NCBI GenBank assembly: GCA_014803435.1
Contig: JACYFD010000004.1
Span: forward strand, 372,001-436,000
DNA: 64,000 nt
Reading direction: 5' to 3'
From: Cellulosimicrobium terreum
GTDB lineage: Bacteria; Actinomycetota; Actinomycetes; Actinomycetales; Cellulomonadaceae
Shown: one piece after another, positions 1 through 8,658 of the stretch
Numbering within the stretch: position 1 is the first letter of the stretch
How the letters are laid out: every line of letters starts with the position of its first letter
Notes under the pieces: model-generated
The model's database searches: none
Told to the model about the DNA's origin: nothing
What the model saw: only the letters and a program-made list of their open reading frames with translations
Made by a program: the position numbers and the translations under genes

Positions 1-26
1 CTCCCGACCTCTCGTAGTCTCGTCGC

Positions 27-1133
27 GTGACGCCCCCTGAGAGCCCGCGTGGGCACGCCGGCCGCATGATCGGGCGCGCGACGACGGTCGCGGAGTGGTG
101 GAAGGACAGCCGTCCAGGTCGCTCCGTGTACCGGTACTTCTACGCTCGCGGGGCCCTGTTGTCCGGCGGCATCGCGTACTCGGCGCTGTTCTCGCTCTTC
201 GCCGGGCTGACGATCGGGTACACGGTCTTCATGCAGGTCCTCGGCGGGCGCAAGGAGTTCGCTGACGCGGTGTTCGCGCAGATCAACGAGTTCGTGCCCG
301 GCCTCATCGCGGTCGACGGGGAGCCCGGCGTCGTCTCGCCCGACGATCTGCTGCTCGACTCGGGGCTCAGCGTGACGAGCGTCGTCGCCGCGGGCGTCCT
401 GCTCTTTTCCGCCGTGACGTTCATGTATCACCTGCGGGGCGCGATCCGGACGATGTTCGGGGTGAGCGACGTCGGGCAGAGCCCCGTCCTCGGCAGGCTG
501 CGCGGCCTGCTGGGGTTCATCCTCCTGGCGGTCAGCATCGTGGTCTCGGCGGCCGCCGGGATCGTCGTGACGACGCTCGGCACCCAGGTGCTCGACGCGC
601 TCGGCGTCTCCGGCCGTGGGGCCGTCCTCGTGGGGGCCGCAGGGCTCGTCGTGAGCACCCTGCTCGACTCCGTGGTCGTCGCGCTCGTCGTCGTCCTCCT
701 CGCGGGCGTCGACGTCCGACGGTGGGACCTCCTCGCGGGCTCCCTGTCGGCCGGGATCGCCTTCGGAGGGCTGCGGTACCTGGGTGCGACCGTCATCGCG
801 AGCGGCGCCAGCCGCAACGCCCTCCTCGCGTCGTTCGCGGTCATCGCGACGCTGCTGGTCCTCGTGAACGTGGTGGCGCGGATCCTGCTGCTCGTGTGCG
901 CCTGGATGGCGGACCCGCCGCGCGAGCGCGATCCGGAGCCCGGCGGTGCCCGCCACTCGCGCGGAGGGCGTCCCGAGCTGCCCGTCGTCGACGGCGCAGG
1001 CGCCGCGCAGGCGCGCCACCTCGCACCTCCGGCGACACACGACGAGCGGCTCCGTGTCGGCCAGGGCCGCGGCAGGCCGTGGAGCCCGTTGGTACGGGGT
1101 TTCCGCAGGGGTCGCCTGCCGCGTACCTCCTGA
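27..1133 (+). CDS. YihY/BrkB family inner-membrane protein
   Basis: Polytopic membrane protein of the YihY/virulence factor BrkB family, 368 aa. The family has about six membrane helices and no firmly established substrate, although it was once proposed to be RNase BN. Hydrophobic stretches lie at about residues 45-70, 115-137, 160-187, 196-233, 240-258 and 265-295, followed by a soluble Arg/Pro-rich tail of about 70 residues. Near the N-terminus it has the family-like SVYRYFYARGALLSGGIAYS stretch. I keep the GTG at 27 because a TAGTCT box at 15-20 lies exactly six bases upstream, the leaderless pattern seen throughout this window. An in-frame ATG at 66 is the alternative. It converges with sdhB, with five bases between the stop codons. 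Confidence 0.85.
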   Translation: MTPPESPRGHAGRMIGRATTVAEWWKDSRPGRSVYRYFYARGALLSGGIAYSALFSLFAGLTIGYTVFMQVLGGRKEFADAVFAQINEFVPGLIAVDGEPGVVSPDDLLLDSGLSVTSVVAAGVLLFSAVTFMYHLRGAIRTMFGVSDVGQSPVLGRLRGLLGFILLAVSIVVSAAAGIVVTTLGTQVLDALGVSGRGAVLVGAAGLVVSTLLDSVVVALVVVLLAGVDVRRWDLLAGSLSAGIAFGGLRYLGATVIASGASRNALLASFAVIATLLVLVNVVARILLLVCAWMADPPRERDPEPGGARHSRGGRPELPVVDGAGAAQARHLAPPATHDERLRVGQGRGRPWSPLVRGFRRGRLPRTS

Positions 1134-1138
1134 TCAGG

Positions 1139-1915
1139 TCAGAACGCGCGGGTGATCATCGCGCGCTTGACCTCCTGGATGGCCTTCGTGACCTCGATGC
1201 CGCGCGGGCACGCCTCGGTGCAGTTGAAGGTCGTGCGGCAGCGCCACACGCCCTCCTTGTCGTTGAGGATCTCGAGGCGCTGCGTGGCGCCCTCGTCGCG
1301 GCTGTCGAAGATGAACCGGTGCGCGTTGACGATCGCCGCCGGGCCGAAGTACTGGCCGTCGGTCCAGAAGACCGGGCACGAAGACGTGCACGCCGCGCAC
1401 AGGATGCACTTCGTGGTGTCGTCGAACCGCTCGCGCTGCTCCGCGGACTGCAGGCGCTCCTGGCTCGGCTCGTTCCCCGACGTGATGAGGAACGGCATGA
1501 TCTCGCGGTACGACGCGAAGAACGGCTCCATGTCCACCACGAGGTCCTTGATCACGGGCAGGCCCTTGATGGGCTCGACCGTGATGGGCTTGTCGGGGTT
1601 GACGTCCTTGAGCAGCGTCTTGCACGCGAGACGGTTGCGGCCGTTGATGCGCATCGCGTCCGAGCCGCACACGCCGTGCGCGCACGAGCGGCGGAAGGTC
1701 AGCGAGCCGTCGTTCTCCCACTTGATCTTGTGGAGCGCGTCGAGCACACGGTCGGTGCCGTGGGCCATGACGGTGAACTCGTCCCAGTACGAGTCCTCGC
1801 CGTGCGCGGACTCGGGGGAGTAGCGGCGGACGCGGAGCGTGACCTCGAACGAGGGGATCTCTCCGGCCTTGGCCTCGGGGGCGGGTGCCGACGGGCTCTC
1901 GAGTGTGGCAGTCAT
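1139..1915 (-). CDS. sdhB: Succinate dehydrogenase iron-sulfur subunit
   Basis: 258-aa electron-transfer subunit of complex II. It passes electrons from the SdhA flavin to the membrane quinone site. All three cluster motifs are visible: [2Fe-2S] ligands C78, C83, D86 and C98 (Asp in the third position, as in E. coli), [4Fe-4S] C170/C173/C176 with C180 starting the next set, and C226/C232/C236 for the [3Fe-4S]/[4Fe-4S] centres. The start ATG overlaps the sdhA stop by one base (TGATG), so the two are translationally coupled. The open frame runs upstream of this ATG, but that part is the antisense shadow of sdhA. It is the last gene of the sdhCDAB operon. Confidence 0.97.
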   Translation of the reverse strand: MTATLESPSAPAPEAKAGEIPSFEVTLRVRRYSPESAHGEDSYWDEFTVMAHGTDRVLDALHKIKWENDGSLTFRRSCAHGVCGSDAMRINGRNRLACKTLLKDVNPDKPITVEPIKGLPVIKDLVVDMEPFFASYREIMPFLITSGNEPSQERLQSAEQRERFDDTTKCILCAACTSSCPVFWTDGQYFGPAAIVNAHRFIFDSRDEGATQRLEILNDKEGVWRCRTTFNCTEACPRGIEVTKAIQEVKRAMITRAF

Positions 1916-3747
1916 CAGTACTTCCGCTCCATGGGCTCGTACCGGGTCTGGGTGACGGGCTTGGAGCCCAGGGCGACCTTGTACCCGTCGAAGGACTCGA
2001 CGTGGTCGAAGTAGCCGGTGACGTGTCCGTCCGCGACATCGCTCGCGGACGTGGGACGGCGGTACGCCATCGTGTGCAGCATGTAGTTCGCGTCGTCCCG
2101 GTCCGGGAAGTCCTCGCGGTAGTGGCCGCCGCGCGACTCCTTGCGGTTGATCGCCGCGACGACGGTGACCTCGGCGATGTCGAGGAGGAAGCCGAGCTCG
2201 ATCGCCTCGAGGAGGTCGGTGTTGAACATCCGGCCCTTGTCCTGCACGGACACGTTCGTGTACCGCTTCTGCAGGTCGCGGATGTCGGCCAGCGCCTGGT
2301 CGAGCGACTCGCCGGTGCGGAACACCTGGGCGTTGGCGTCCATGGTCTCCTGGAGCGCCTTGCGCACGTCGGCGACGCGCTCCCCGTCCGGGCGGTTGCG
2401 CATCTCCTCGAGCTGGGTGACCACGGCGGCGGCCGGGTTGGGCGGCAACTCGGTGTACGACGCCGTGGCGGCGTAGGCCGACGCGGTGCGGCCGGCACGC
2501 TTGCCGAACACGTTGATGTCGAGCAGCGAGTTGGTGCCCAGGCGGTTCGAGCCGTGGACGCTCACGCACGCGACCTCGCCGGCCGCGTAGAGGCCCTTGA
2601 CGACGTGGCTGCTGTCCCGCAGCACCTCGGCCTCGACGTTGGTCGGGATGCCACCCATCGCGTAGTGCGCGGTCGGGTAGACGGGTACCGGCTCGGTGTA
2701 GGGCTCGATGCCCAGGTAGGTGCGCGCGAACTCCGTGATGTCCGGGAGCTTGGCATCGATGTGCGCGGGCTCGAGGTGCGTGAGGTCGAGCAGGACGTAG
2801 TCCTTGTTCGGCCCCGCGCCGCGGCCCTCGCGGACCTCGTTGGCCATCGAGCGGGCGACGATGTCGCGCGGCGCGAGGTCCTTGATCGTCGGGGCGTACC
2901 GCTCCATGAAGCGTTCGCCGTCGGAGTTGCGCAGGATCCCGCCCTCACCGCGGGCGGCCTCCGAGAGGAGGATGCCGAGCCCTGCGAGGCCGGTCGGGTG
3001 GAACTGGAAGAACTCCATGTCCTCGAGCGGGAGGCCCCGACGGTAGGCGAGCGCCATGCCGTCGCCCGTGAGCGTGTGCGCGTTGGACGTCGTCTTGAAG
3101 ATCTTGCCCGCGCCGCCGGTGGCGAAGATGATCGCCTTCGCCTGGAAGACGTGGATCTCGCCGGTCGCGAGGTCGTAGGCGACGACGCCGGTCGCGGTCA
3201 CGGTCTCGTCGTCGGGGATCTCCCCGGCCGCGAGGTCGTGGTCCGTGATGAGGTCGAGGACGTAGAACTCGTTGAAGAACTCGACGTCCTGCTTGACGCA
3301 CTGCTGGTACAGCGTCTGCAGGATCATGTGCCCGGTGCGGTCCGCGGCGTAGCAGGAGCGGCGCACGGCGGCCTCGCCGTGGTTGCGCGTGTGCCCGCCG
3401 AACCGGCGCTGGTCGATGCGTCCCTCGGGCGTGCGGTTGAACGGCAGGCCCATGCGCTCGAGGTCGAGGACGGCGTCGATGGCCTCCTTGGCCATGATCT
3501 CCGCGGCGTCCTGGTCGACGAGGTAGTCACCGCCCTTGACGGTGTCGAACGTGTGCCACTCCCAGTTGTCCTCCTCGACGTTCGCCAGGGCGGCGCACAT
3601 GCCGCCCTGTGCGGCGCCGGTGTGCGAGCGCGTCGGGTAGAGCTTGGAGATGACGGCCGTGCGGACTGTGCCGGAGGACTCCAGCGCCGCGCGCATCCCG
3701 GCGCCGCCGGCGCCGACGATGACGACGTCGTACTGATGGGTCTGCAT
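1915..3747 (-). CDS. sdhA: Succinate dehydrogenase flavoprotein subunit
   Basis: 610-aa catalytic subunit of complex II, which oxidises succinate to fumarate with covalently bound FAD. The N-terminus carries the dinucleotide-binding GAGGAGMRA (residues 12-20) and the SHTGAAQGG motif, whose His42 is the expected FAD attachment site. Further on are the substrate-site sequence around HPTGL and the [16 protein letters not shown] region with its catalytic Arg. The length is typical for the actinobacterial SdhA type that pairs with a two-subunit membrane anchor. An AGGAGG ribosome site lies ten bases before the ATG. The operon order sdhC-sdhD-sdhA-sdhB matches the usual one. Confidence 0.97.
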   Translation of the reverse strand: MQTHQYDVVIVGAGGAGMRAALESSGTVRTAVISKLYPTRSHTGAAQGGMCAALANVEEDNWEWHTFDTVKGGDYLVDQDAAEIMAKEAIDAVLDLERMGLPFNRTPEGRIDQRRFGGHTRNHGEAAVRRSCYAADRTGHMILQTLYQQCVKQDVEFFNEFYVLDLITDHDLAAGEIPDDETVTATGVVAYDLATGEIHVFQAKAIIFATGGAGKIFKTTSNAHTLTGDGMALAYRRGLPLEDMEFFQFHPTGLAGLGILLSEAARGEGGILRNSDGERFMERYAPTIKDLAPRDIVARSMANEVREGRGAGPNKDYVLLDLTHLEPAHIDAKLPDITEFARTYLGIEPYTEPVPVYPTAHYAMGGIPTNVEAEVLRDSSHVVKGLYAAGEVACVSVHGSNRLGTNSLLDINVFGKRAGRTASAYAATASYTELPPNPAAAVVTQLEEMRNRPDGERVADVRKALQETMDANAQVFRTGESLDQALADIRDLQKRYTNVSVQDKGRMFNTDLLEAIELGFLLDIAEVTVVAAINRKESRGGHYREDFPDRDDANYMLHTMAYRRPTSASDVADGHVTGYFDHVESFDGYKVALGSKPVTQTRYEPMERKY

Positions 3748-3802
3748 CGGTTCCGATGCCTCCTGGGAGAGAACGAGAGGGGGGTGGGGGCGGTCCGGTC
3801 CG

Positions 3803-4267
3803 CTAGGCCGTGCAGAACGAGGCGAGAAGCTCCGCAGGGGCGCTGGCCGGGCACGGGTCGAACGTGAAGATCACGAGCGTGCCGAGCACGGTGACGATGG
3901 TGAACGCCAGGTAGAGGGCGAGCTTGAGCACCAGACGGGTGCCGTCGCGCTCCGCGTAGTCGTTGATGATCGTGCGTACGCCGTTGGTGCCGTGGAGCAT
4001 CGCGAGCCACAGCATGAGCAGGTCCCAGATCTGCCAGAACGGCGAGGCCCACTTGCCGGCGACGAAGCCGAAGTCGATGGCGTGCACGCCCTCGCCCACC
4101 ATGAGGTTGACGAAGAGGTGGCCGAAGATGAGGACGATCAGCACGACGCCGGAGGCGCGCATGAAGATCCAGCCGTACAGCTCGTAGTTGCTGCGGGTCG
4201 TCTTGCGCCGCGCGTACGGGTCGCGCGGGTTCGCGAGCCCCGTGGCGGACTGTGTCGTGGTCGCCAT
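3803..4267 (-). CDS. sdhD: Succinate dehydrogenase hydrophobic membrane anchor
   Basis: 154-aa membrane anchor of complex II with three predicted helices at about residues 36-58, 78-98 and 115-138. HGTNGVR near residue 97 carries a candidate haem or quinone-site histidine, as in other SdhD proteins. The ATG at 4267 overlaps the sdhC stop by one base (TGATG), which decides the start against a longer upstream frame that is the antisense shadow of sdhC. A 55-base gap with an AGGAGG site separates it from sdhA. Confidence 0.93.
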   Translation of the reverse strand: MATTTQSATGLANPRDPYARRKTTRSNYELYGWIFMRASGVVLIVLIFGHLFVNLMVGEGVHAIDFGFVAGKWASPFWQIWDLLMLWLAMLHGTNGVRTIINDYAERDGTRLVLKLALYLAFTIVTVLGTLVIFTFDPCPASAPAELLASFCTA

Positions 4268-4650
4268 CAGTGCCCACCTCCGAAGACGTTCATGAGGTGA
4301 CGCGGCAGGAAGCCCGCCATCGTCACGACGAACAGGCCGACGACGATCCACAGCATCGTGCGCTGGTACTTCGGCCCCTTGGCCCAGAAGTCGACCAGGA
4401 TGATGCGGATGCCGTTGAACGCGTGGAACACGATCGCGGCGACGAGGCCCGCCTCACCCAGACCCATGATCGGGGTCTGGTACGTCCCGATGACGGCGTT
4501 GTACGCCTCGGGAGAGACGCGGACCAGGGCCGTGTCGAGCACGTGGACGAGCAGGAAGAAGAAGATGAGCACGCCGGTCACGCGGTGCGCGACCCACGAC
4601 CACATGCCTTCTCGGCCGCGGTACAGCGTGCCGGCGGGTGCACTGGGCAC
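4267..4650 (-). CDS. sdhC: Succinate dehydrogenase cytochrome b556 subunit
   Basis: 127-aa cytochrome b anchor and first gene of the sdh operon. The segment HRVTGVLIFFFLLVHVLDT contains the conserved haem-ligand histidine region of SdhC. Two more helices follow, with FHAFNGIR and a C-terminal helix. I chose the GTG at 4650 because an AGGAGG lies eight bases upstream. The longer frame to 4746 adds a non-conserved Arg/Thr-rich stretch and has no ribosome site. The 232-base gap up to manC must hold the sdh promoter. A TATGGT hexamer on the minus strand (4762-4767) is a candidate -10 box, without a clear -35. Confidence 0.93.
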   Translation of the reverse strand: MPSAPAGTLYRGREGMWSWVAHRVTGVLIFFFLLVHVLDTALVRVSPEAYNAVIGTYQTPIMGLGEAGLVAAIVFHAFNGIRIILVDFWAKGPKYQRTMLWIVVGLFVVTMAGFLPRHLMNVFGGGH

Positions 4651-4882
4651 TTTGGGGGCCTCCTGTGGCGAGGTCAGGGGGGAGATGCGGGCGATCCCGC
4701 TGCTGACCCGACCCGTCCAGGTTCGTCGACAGGCCGTCGTCGGCATCGGTCTCTGGGAATCACCATAGTGACATCAACGTCGTGGTGCGGACCGTCGGAG
4801 CCCGGCTCGGGGGTCTGCGGGGCCCGTTTGTGAGGGATCCCACAGGCCGCGAGGGAACCGTCCGCCTCACTATGCTGCGGTC

Positions 4883-6019
4883 ATGGTCCCCTCTCACACG
4901 TCCGCGTCCACGCCGATCCCCGGCTTCTTCGCCGTGGTTCCCGCGGGAGGCGCAGGGACGAGGCTGTGGCCGCTCTCGCGCGCGGGGTCGCCGAAGTTCC
5001 TGCTCGACCTCACGGGGTCGGGCCGCAGCCTGCTGCAGGCGACGGTGGACCGCCTGGCGCCGCTCGTGGGCGAGCAGGGCGTCGTGCTCGTCACGGGCGG
5101 GCGGCACGTCGCCGCGTCTCGCGCGCAGCTCCCTGGGCTCCCCGCCGAGAACGTCCTCGCGGAACCCGCTCCACGCGACTCCATGGCCGCGATCGGCCTG
5201 GCGGCGGCCGTGCTCGAGCGACGGCACGGCGACGTCGTGGTCGGGTCGTTCGCGGCGGACCAGGTGATCGCCGGGCAGGACGCCTTCGAGTCGTCGGTCC
5301 GTGAGGCCGTCGCGGCCGCGCGTGCGGGCTACGTCGCCACGATCGGCATCGCGGCCTCGCGCCCGTCGACGGCGTTCGGGTACGTGCACAGCGGCGCGTC
5401 CCTCGGTGTCGAGGGCGCCCCGACCGCGCTGCACGTGCGGGGCTTCACGGAGAAGCCCGACGCCGCCACCGCGCAGCGCTACCTCGCGTCGGGGGAGTAC
5501 CGGTGGAACGCGGGGATGTTCATCGTGCGGGCCTCGGTCCTGCTCGGTCATCTCGCGGACCAGCGGCCCGAGCTCCATGCGGGTCTGCGGGAGGTGGCCG
5601 CCGCGTGGGACACCCCGGACCGCGACCGAGTGCTGGCGCAGACCTGGCCGGCCCTCGAGAAGATCGCGATCGACCACGCCGTCGCGGAGCCGGTCGCCGC
5701 GGCGGGCGGCGTCGCCGTCGTGCCGGGGACGTTCGGCTGGGACGACGTCGGCGACTTCAACTCGCTCGCGGCCCTCCTGCCGTCGGTGGACGGTGCGGGT
5801 TCCAAGGTCCTGGGCGACACGGGCCGGGTCGTGCGGCGTGACAGCGCGGGCTCGGTCGTGGTCCCGGCGGGCGACCGGGTGGTGACGATCCTCGGCCTCG
5901 ACGACGTGGTCGTCGTCGACACCCCGGACGCGCTGCTCGTGACGACGCGCGCCCGGGCGCAGCAGGTGAAGACGATGGTCGACGTCGTGCGCGAGGCCGG
6001 GATGGATGAGCTGCTGTGA
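4883..6019 (+). CDS. manC: Mannose-1-phosphate guanylyltransferase
   Basis: 378-aa nucleotidyltransferase that makes GDP-mannose from mannose-1-phosphate and GTP, for mannosylated glycans or lipids. The signature GGAGTRLWPLSR near residue 20, followed by SPKFLLDL, is the nucleotide-binding motif. FTEKPD and YRWNAGMF in the middle are the sugar-phosphate site motifs of this family. There is no C-terminal isomerase (cupin) domain, so this is the short monofunctional type. The ATG is preceded by TATGCT (4871-4876) at exactly six bases, suggesting a leaderless mRNA. The next gene overlaps it by four bases. Confidence 0.93.
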   Translation: MVPSHTSASTPIPGFFAVVPAGGAGTRLWPLSRAGSPKFLLDLTGSGRSLLQATVDRLAPLVGEQGVVLVTGGRHVAASRAQLPGLPAENVLAEPAPRDSMAAIGLAAAVLERRHGDVVVGSFAADQVIAGQDAFESSVREAVAAARAGYVATIGIAASRPSTAFGYVHSGASLGVEGAPTALHVRGFTEKPDAATAQRYLASGEYRWNAGMFIVRASVLLGHLADQRPELHAGLREVAAAWDTPDRDRVLAQTWPALEKIAIDHAVAEPVAAAGGVAVVPGTFGWDDVGDFNSLAALLPSVDGAGSKVLGDTGRVVRRDSAGSVVVPAGDRVVTILGLDDVVVVDTPDALLVTTRARAQQVKTMVDVVREAGMDELL

Positions 6020-7203
6020 GCGCCGACCGCAGCGCGCTGGGCGCGCACGTCGACGACATCGCCGGCCGCCTCGACGACGAGCTGGTCCTGTTCCGGCGCG
6101 ACGTCCACGCGCACCCCGAGGTGTCACGGGCCGAGACGCGCACCACGGCGCTCGTCGCGGACCGGCTGCGCCTGGCGGGTCTCGCACCGCGGCTCTTGCC
6201 GGGGACGGGACTGGTCTGCGACGTCGGGCCGGACGGGGGCGGCGTGCCGCGCGTCGCGCTGCGGGCCGACATCGACGCGCTCCCGGTCCAGGACCGCTGC
6301 GACCTGCCGTGGGCCTCCACCGTCTCCGGTGTGGCGCACGCGTGCGGCCACGACGTGCACACGGCGGCGGTCCTCGGGGCCGGTCTCGTGCTCGCGCAGA
6401 TGCACGAGCAGGGCCTGCTGCGCCGTGGCGTCCGGCTCGTGTTCCAGCCGGCGGAGGAGGTCCAGCCCGGGGGCTCGCTCGACGTCCTCGCCGCCGGGGG
6501 GCTCGACGGTGTCGACGAGATCTACGCCGTGCACTGCGACCCCAAGGTCGACGTGGGGCAGATCGGCACGCGGATCGGTCCCATCACCTCGGCCTCCGAC
6601 GAGGTCTCGGTGACGATCACGTCGTCCGGGGGGCACACGTCGCGACCGCACCTGACCGGCGACGTGGTCTACGCGCTCGGTCAGGTCATCACCCAGGTGC
6701 CCGCGGTGCTCGGCCGGCGTCTCGACCCGCGCTCGGGCGTGAACCTCACGTGGGGTGCCGTGCACGCGGGGTCCGCGCACAACGCGATCCCGAGCACCGG
6801 CACGGTGCGGGGCACGCTGCGGTGCCTGGACGTCCGCGCGTGGGAGTTCGCGGGGCAGGTGCTGCACGACGCCGTCGAGCAGGTCGTCGCGCCCTACGAG
6901 GTCGAGGTGAGCGTGCACCACACGCGCGGCGTGCCGCCGGTCGAGAACGACGAGCGCTGCACCGGCGTGCTCGAGGCCGCGGCCCGTGACGTGCTCGGGG
7001 CCGGTTCCGTCCAGCTCACCGAGCAGTCCCTGGGCGGTGAGGACTTCGCGTGGTACCTGACCAAGGTCCCGGGTGCGATGGCGCGCCTGGGTACCCGTAC
7101 CCCGGGCGGGCGCTCGTACGACATCCACCAGGGCGACCTGCAGGTCGACGAGCGCGCCCTGGGCGCCGCGATCCGGCTGCTGGCCCGCGTCGCCGCGGGC
7201 TGA
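6016..7203 (+). CDS. M20 family amidohydrolase (metallopeptidase)
   Basis: 395-aa zinc-dependent amidohydrolase of the M20D/AbgB-HipO type, which hydrolyses amide bonds of N-acyl amino acids or aminoacyl conjugates. Metal-site motifs are visible: HACGHDVHTA near residue 112 (metal-binding Cys/His region), FQPAEEVQPGG with the catalytic and bridging Glu pair, HCDPKVDVG, and GGEDFAWY near the C-terminus. The typical dimerisation lid lies between. The GTG start overlaps the manC stop (GTGA), so the two genes are probably coupled, although their functions are not obviously linked. The exact substrate cannot be told from sequence. Confidence 0.9.
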   Translation: MSADRSALGAHVDDIAGRLDDELVLFRRDVHAHPEVSRAETRTTALVADRLRLAGLAPRLLPGTGLVCDVGPDGGGVPRVALRADIDALPVQDRCDLPWASTVSGVAHACGHDVHTAAVLGAGLVLAQMHEQGLLRRGVRLVFQPAEEVQPGGSLDVLAAGGLDGVDEIYAVHCDPKVDVGQIGTRIGPITSASDEVSVTITSSGGHTSRPHLTGDVVYALGQVITQVPAVLGRRLDPRSGVNLTWGAVHAGSAHNAIPSTGTVRGTLRCLDVRAWEFAGQVLHDAVEQVVAPYEVEVSVHHTRGVPPVENDERCTGVLEAAARDVLGAGSVQLTEQSLGGEDFAWYLTKVPGAMARLGTRTPGGRSYDIHQGDLQVDERALGAAIRLLARVAAG

Positions 7204-7292
7204 GACCGGTGTGCGGGCGCCCGGCGTCCGACCAGTGGACTCCTGATGTCACGGCTCAGACGCAAAGTGACGCTTGCATAACGAAGCATGCG

Positions 7293-7337
7293 CGTTACCG
7301 GCAAGTAACGTCCGAGACGCATCCGGCTGATTAGTCT
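7293..7337 (+). promoter_or_regulatory. Promoter region of the bmp transporter operon with inverted repeat
   Basis: A perfect 6-bp inverted repeat (CGTTAC, six bases, GTAACG) spans 7293-7310. A TAGTCT hexamer at 7332-7337 fits an actinobacterial -10 box. No good -35 hexamer is visible at the normal distance, as expected for an activated or repressed promoter. The palindrome is in the right place to be an operator for a nucleoside-responsive regulator, but no regulator gene is adjacent. Transcription from this box would give a 5' leader of about 95 bases containing the hairpin at 7362-7399. Confidence 0.4.
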
Positions 7338-7361
7338 TCCGTACATAGTGGCCGGTCGGAC

Positions 7362-7399
7362 CCCACGTCCCCTGCGCGACGGCGCGCAGGGGACGTGGG
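7362..7399 (+). promoter_or_regulatory. Perfect 17-bp hairpin in the bmp 5' leader
   Basis: CCCACGTCCCCTGCGCG is followed by a 4-base loop (ACGG) and its exact reverse complement, ending 41 bases before the bmp start. There is no U-tract, and the hairpin sits downstream of the likely -10 box. It is therefore either an mRNA-stabilising structure or an attenuator rather than the end of the upstream gene. The repeat is directly visible; the role is inferred. Confidence 0.7.
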
Positions 7400-7440
7400 C
7401 CAGCCCGGCGGCCAGCGACGGACATCGACAGGAGCTCATC

Positions 7441-8532
7441 GTGAAGAGAGCAATGCAGTTCTCCGCGCTCGCGGCGGTCGCCGCGCTCGCGCTGGCAGCG
7501 TGCGGATCCGCGCCGGAGGACGAGGAGACCGGCGACGCCGAGGGCACGGCCGGGGGCAACCCCGACTTCTCGGCGTGCATGGTCTCCGACGCGGGCGGGT
7601 TCGACGACCAGTCGTTCAACCAGGCCGGGTACGAGGGGCTCGAGCAGGCGAAGGACGAGCTCGGGATCTCCGTGACCGAGGTCGAGTCGTCCGCCGACAC
7701 GGACTACGCGCCGAACATCGACAACCTGGTCCAGCAGGGCTGCAACCTGATCATCGGCGTCGGCTTCCTGCTCGAGGACCCGATCCAGGCCGCGGCAGAG
7801 GCCAACACGGACACCAACTTCGCGCTCATCGACTCGTCGTTCTCGGACGCCGACTTCAACCCGGTCGAGCTCGACAACGCCAAGCCGATCCTCTTCAACA
7901 CGGCCGAGGCCGCGTTCCTCGCCGGGTATCTCGCGGCGGGCATGACGGAGTCGGACACGGTCGCCACGTTCGGCGGCATCCAGATCCCGTCCGTCGCGAT
8001 CTTCATGGACGGCTTCTCCGACGGCGTCGCGAAGTACAACGAGGACGAGGGCACCGACGTCAAGCTCCTCGGCTGGGACAAGGAGAAGCAGACCGGGTCC
8101 TTCACCGGCGACTTCGAGAACCAGGCCAACGGTCAGAACCTCGCCCAGGGCTTCATCGACCAGGGCGCGGACATCATCATGCCCGTCGCCGGTCCGGTCG
8201 GTCTGGGCGCGGCCGCGGCCGCGCAGTCCGGTGACGCGAAGATCATCTGGGTCGACTCCGACGGCTTCCTCACCACGGAGTACGGCGACATCATCATCAC
8301 CTCGGTGATGAAGCAGATCGGCCCGGCCGTCTTCGACACCGTGTCCGAGGCAGCGGACGACAGCTTCACGAACGAGCCGTACGTCGGCACGCTCGAGAAC
8401 GAGGGCGTGGGCCTGGCCCCGTTCCACGACTTCGAGGACCAGGTGCCGACCGAGCTGCAGGACAAGCTCATGGAGTACCAGGACCAGATCATCGCGGGCG
8501 ACCTCGTCGTGGAGTCCGAGAACACTCCGTGA
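7441..8532 (+). CDS. BMP family nucleoside-binding lipoprotein
   Basis: 363-aa substrate-binding lipoprotein of the BMP/Med family (PnrA-like), which captures purine or other nucleosides for an ABC importer. A short signal peptide ends in a lipobox, LALAAC, with Cys21 as lipidation site, followed by an acidic linker. The family-typical segments GGFDDQSFNQ, DFENQANGQ and GAD-to-VDSDGF are present. GTG at 7441 is chosen because AGGAG lies about ten bases upstream and it gives a proper signal peptide; the open frame extends to 7348 without one. It is flanked by two long perfect hairpins that set it apart from the ATPase gene downstream. Confidence 0.94.
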   Translation: MKRAMQFSALAAVAALALAACGSAPEDEETGDAEGTAGGNPDFSACMVSDAGGFDDQSFNQAGYEGLEQAKDELGISVTEVESSADTDYAPNIDNLVQQGCNLIIGVGFLLEDPIQAAAEANTDTNFALIDSSFSDADFNPVELDNAKPILFNTAEAAFLAGYLAAGMTESDTVATFGGIQIPSVAIFMDGFSDGVAKYNEDEGTDVKLLGWDKEKQTGSFTGDFENQANGQNLAQGFIDQGADIIMPVAGPVGLGAAAAAQSGDAKIIWVDSDGFLTTEYGDIIITSVMKQIGPAVFDTVSEAADDSFTNEPYVGTLENEGVGLAPFHDFEDQVPTELQDKLMEYQDQIIAGDLVVESENTP

Positions 8533-8550
8533 CGCACGGGTGAGACCACC

Positions 8551-8590
8551 GCGGACGGTGGCCCGGGCAGCCGCCCGGGCCACCGTCCGC
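8551..8590 (+). terminator. Perfect 18-bp intercistronic hairpin
   Basis: GCGGACGGTGGCCCGGGC, loop AGCC, and the exact reverse complement. It lies 18 bases after the bmp stop and 68 bases before the ATPase start. Such a structure after a binding-protein gene normally acts as a partial terminator or 3' stabiliser, giving more binding protein than membrane components. No U-run follows. Confidence 0.8.
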
Positions 8591-8658
8591 CCCCATGCTG
8601 CGCCGAGACGACGGAAGTACGGTTCCATGGAAGCCCCAGCACGCAGAGAGGCCGGCCG

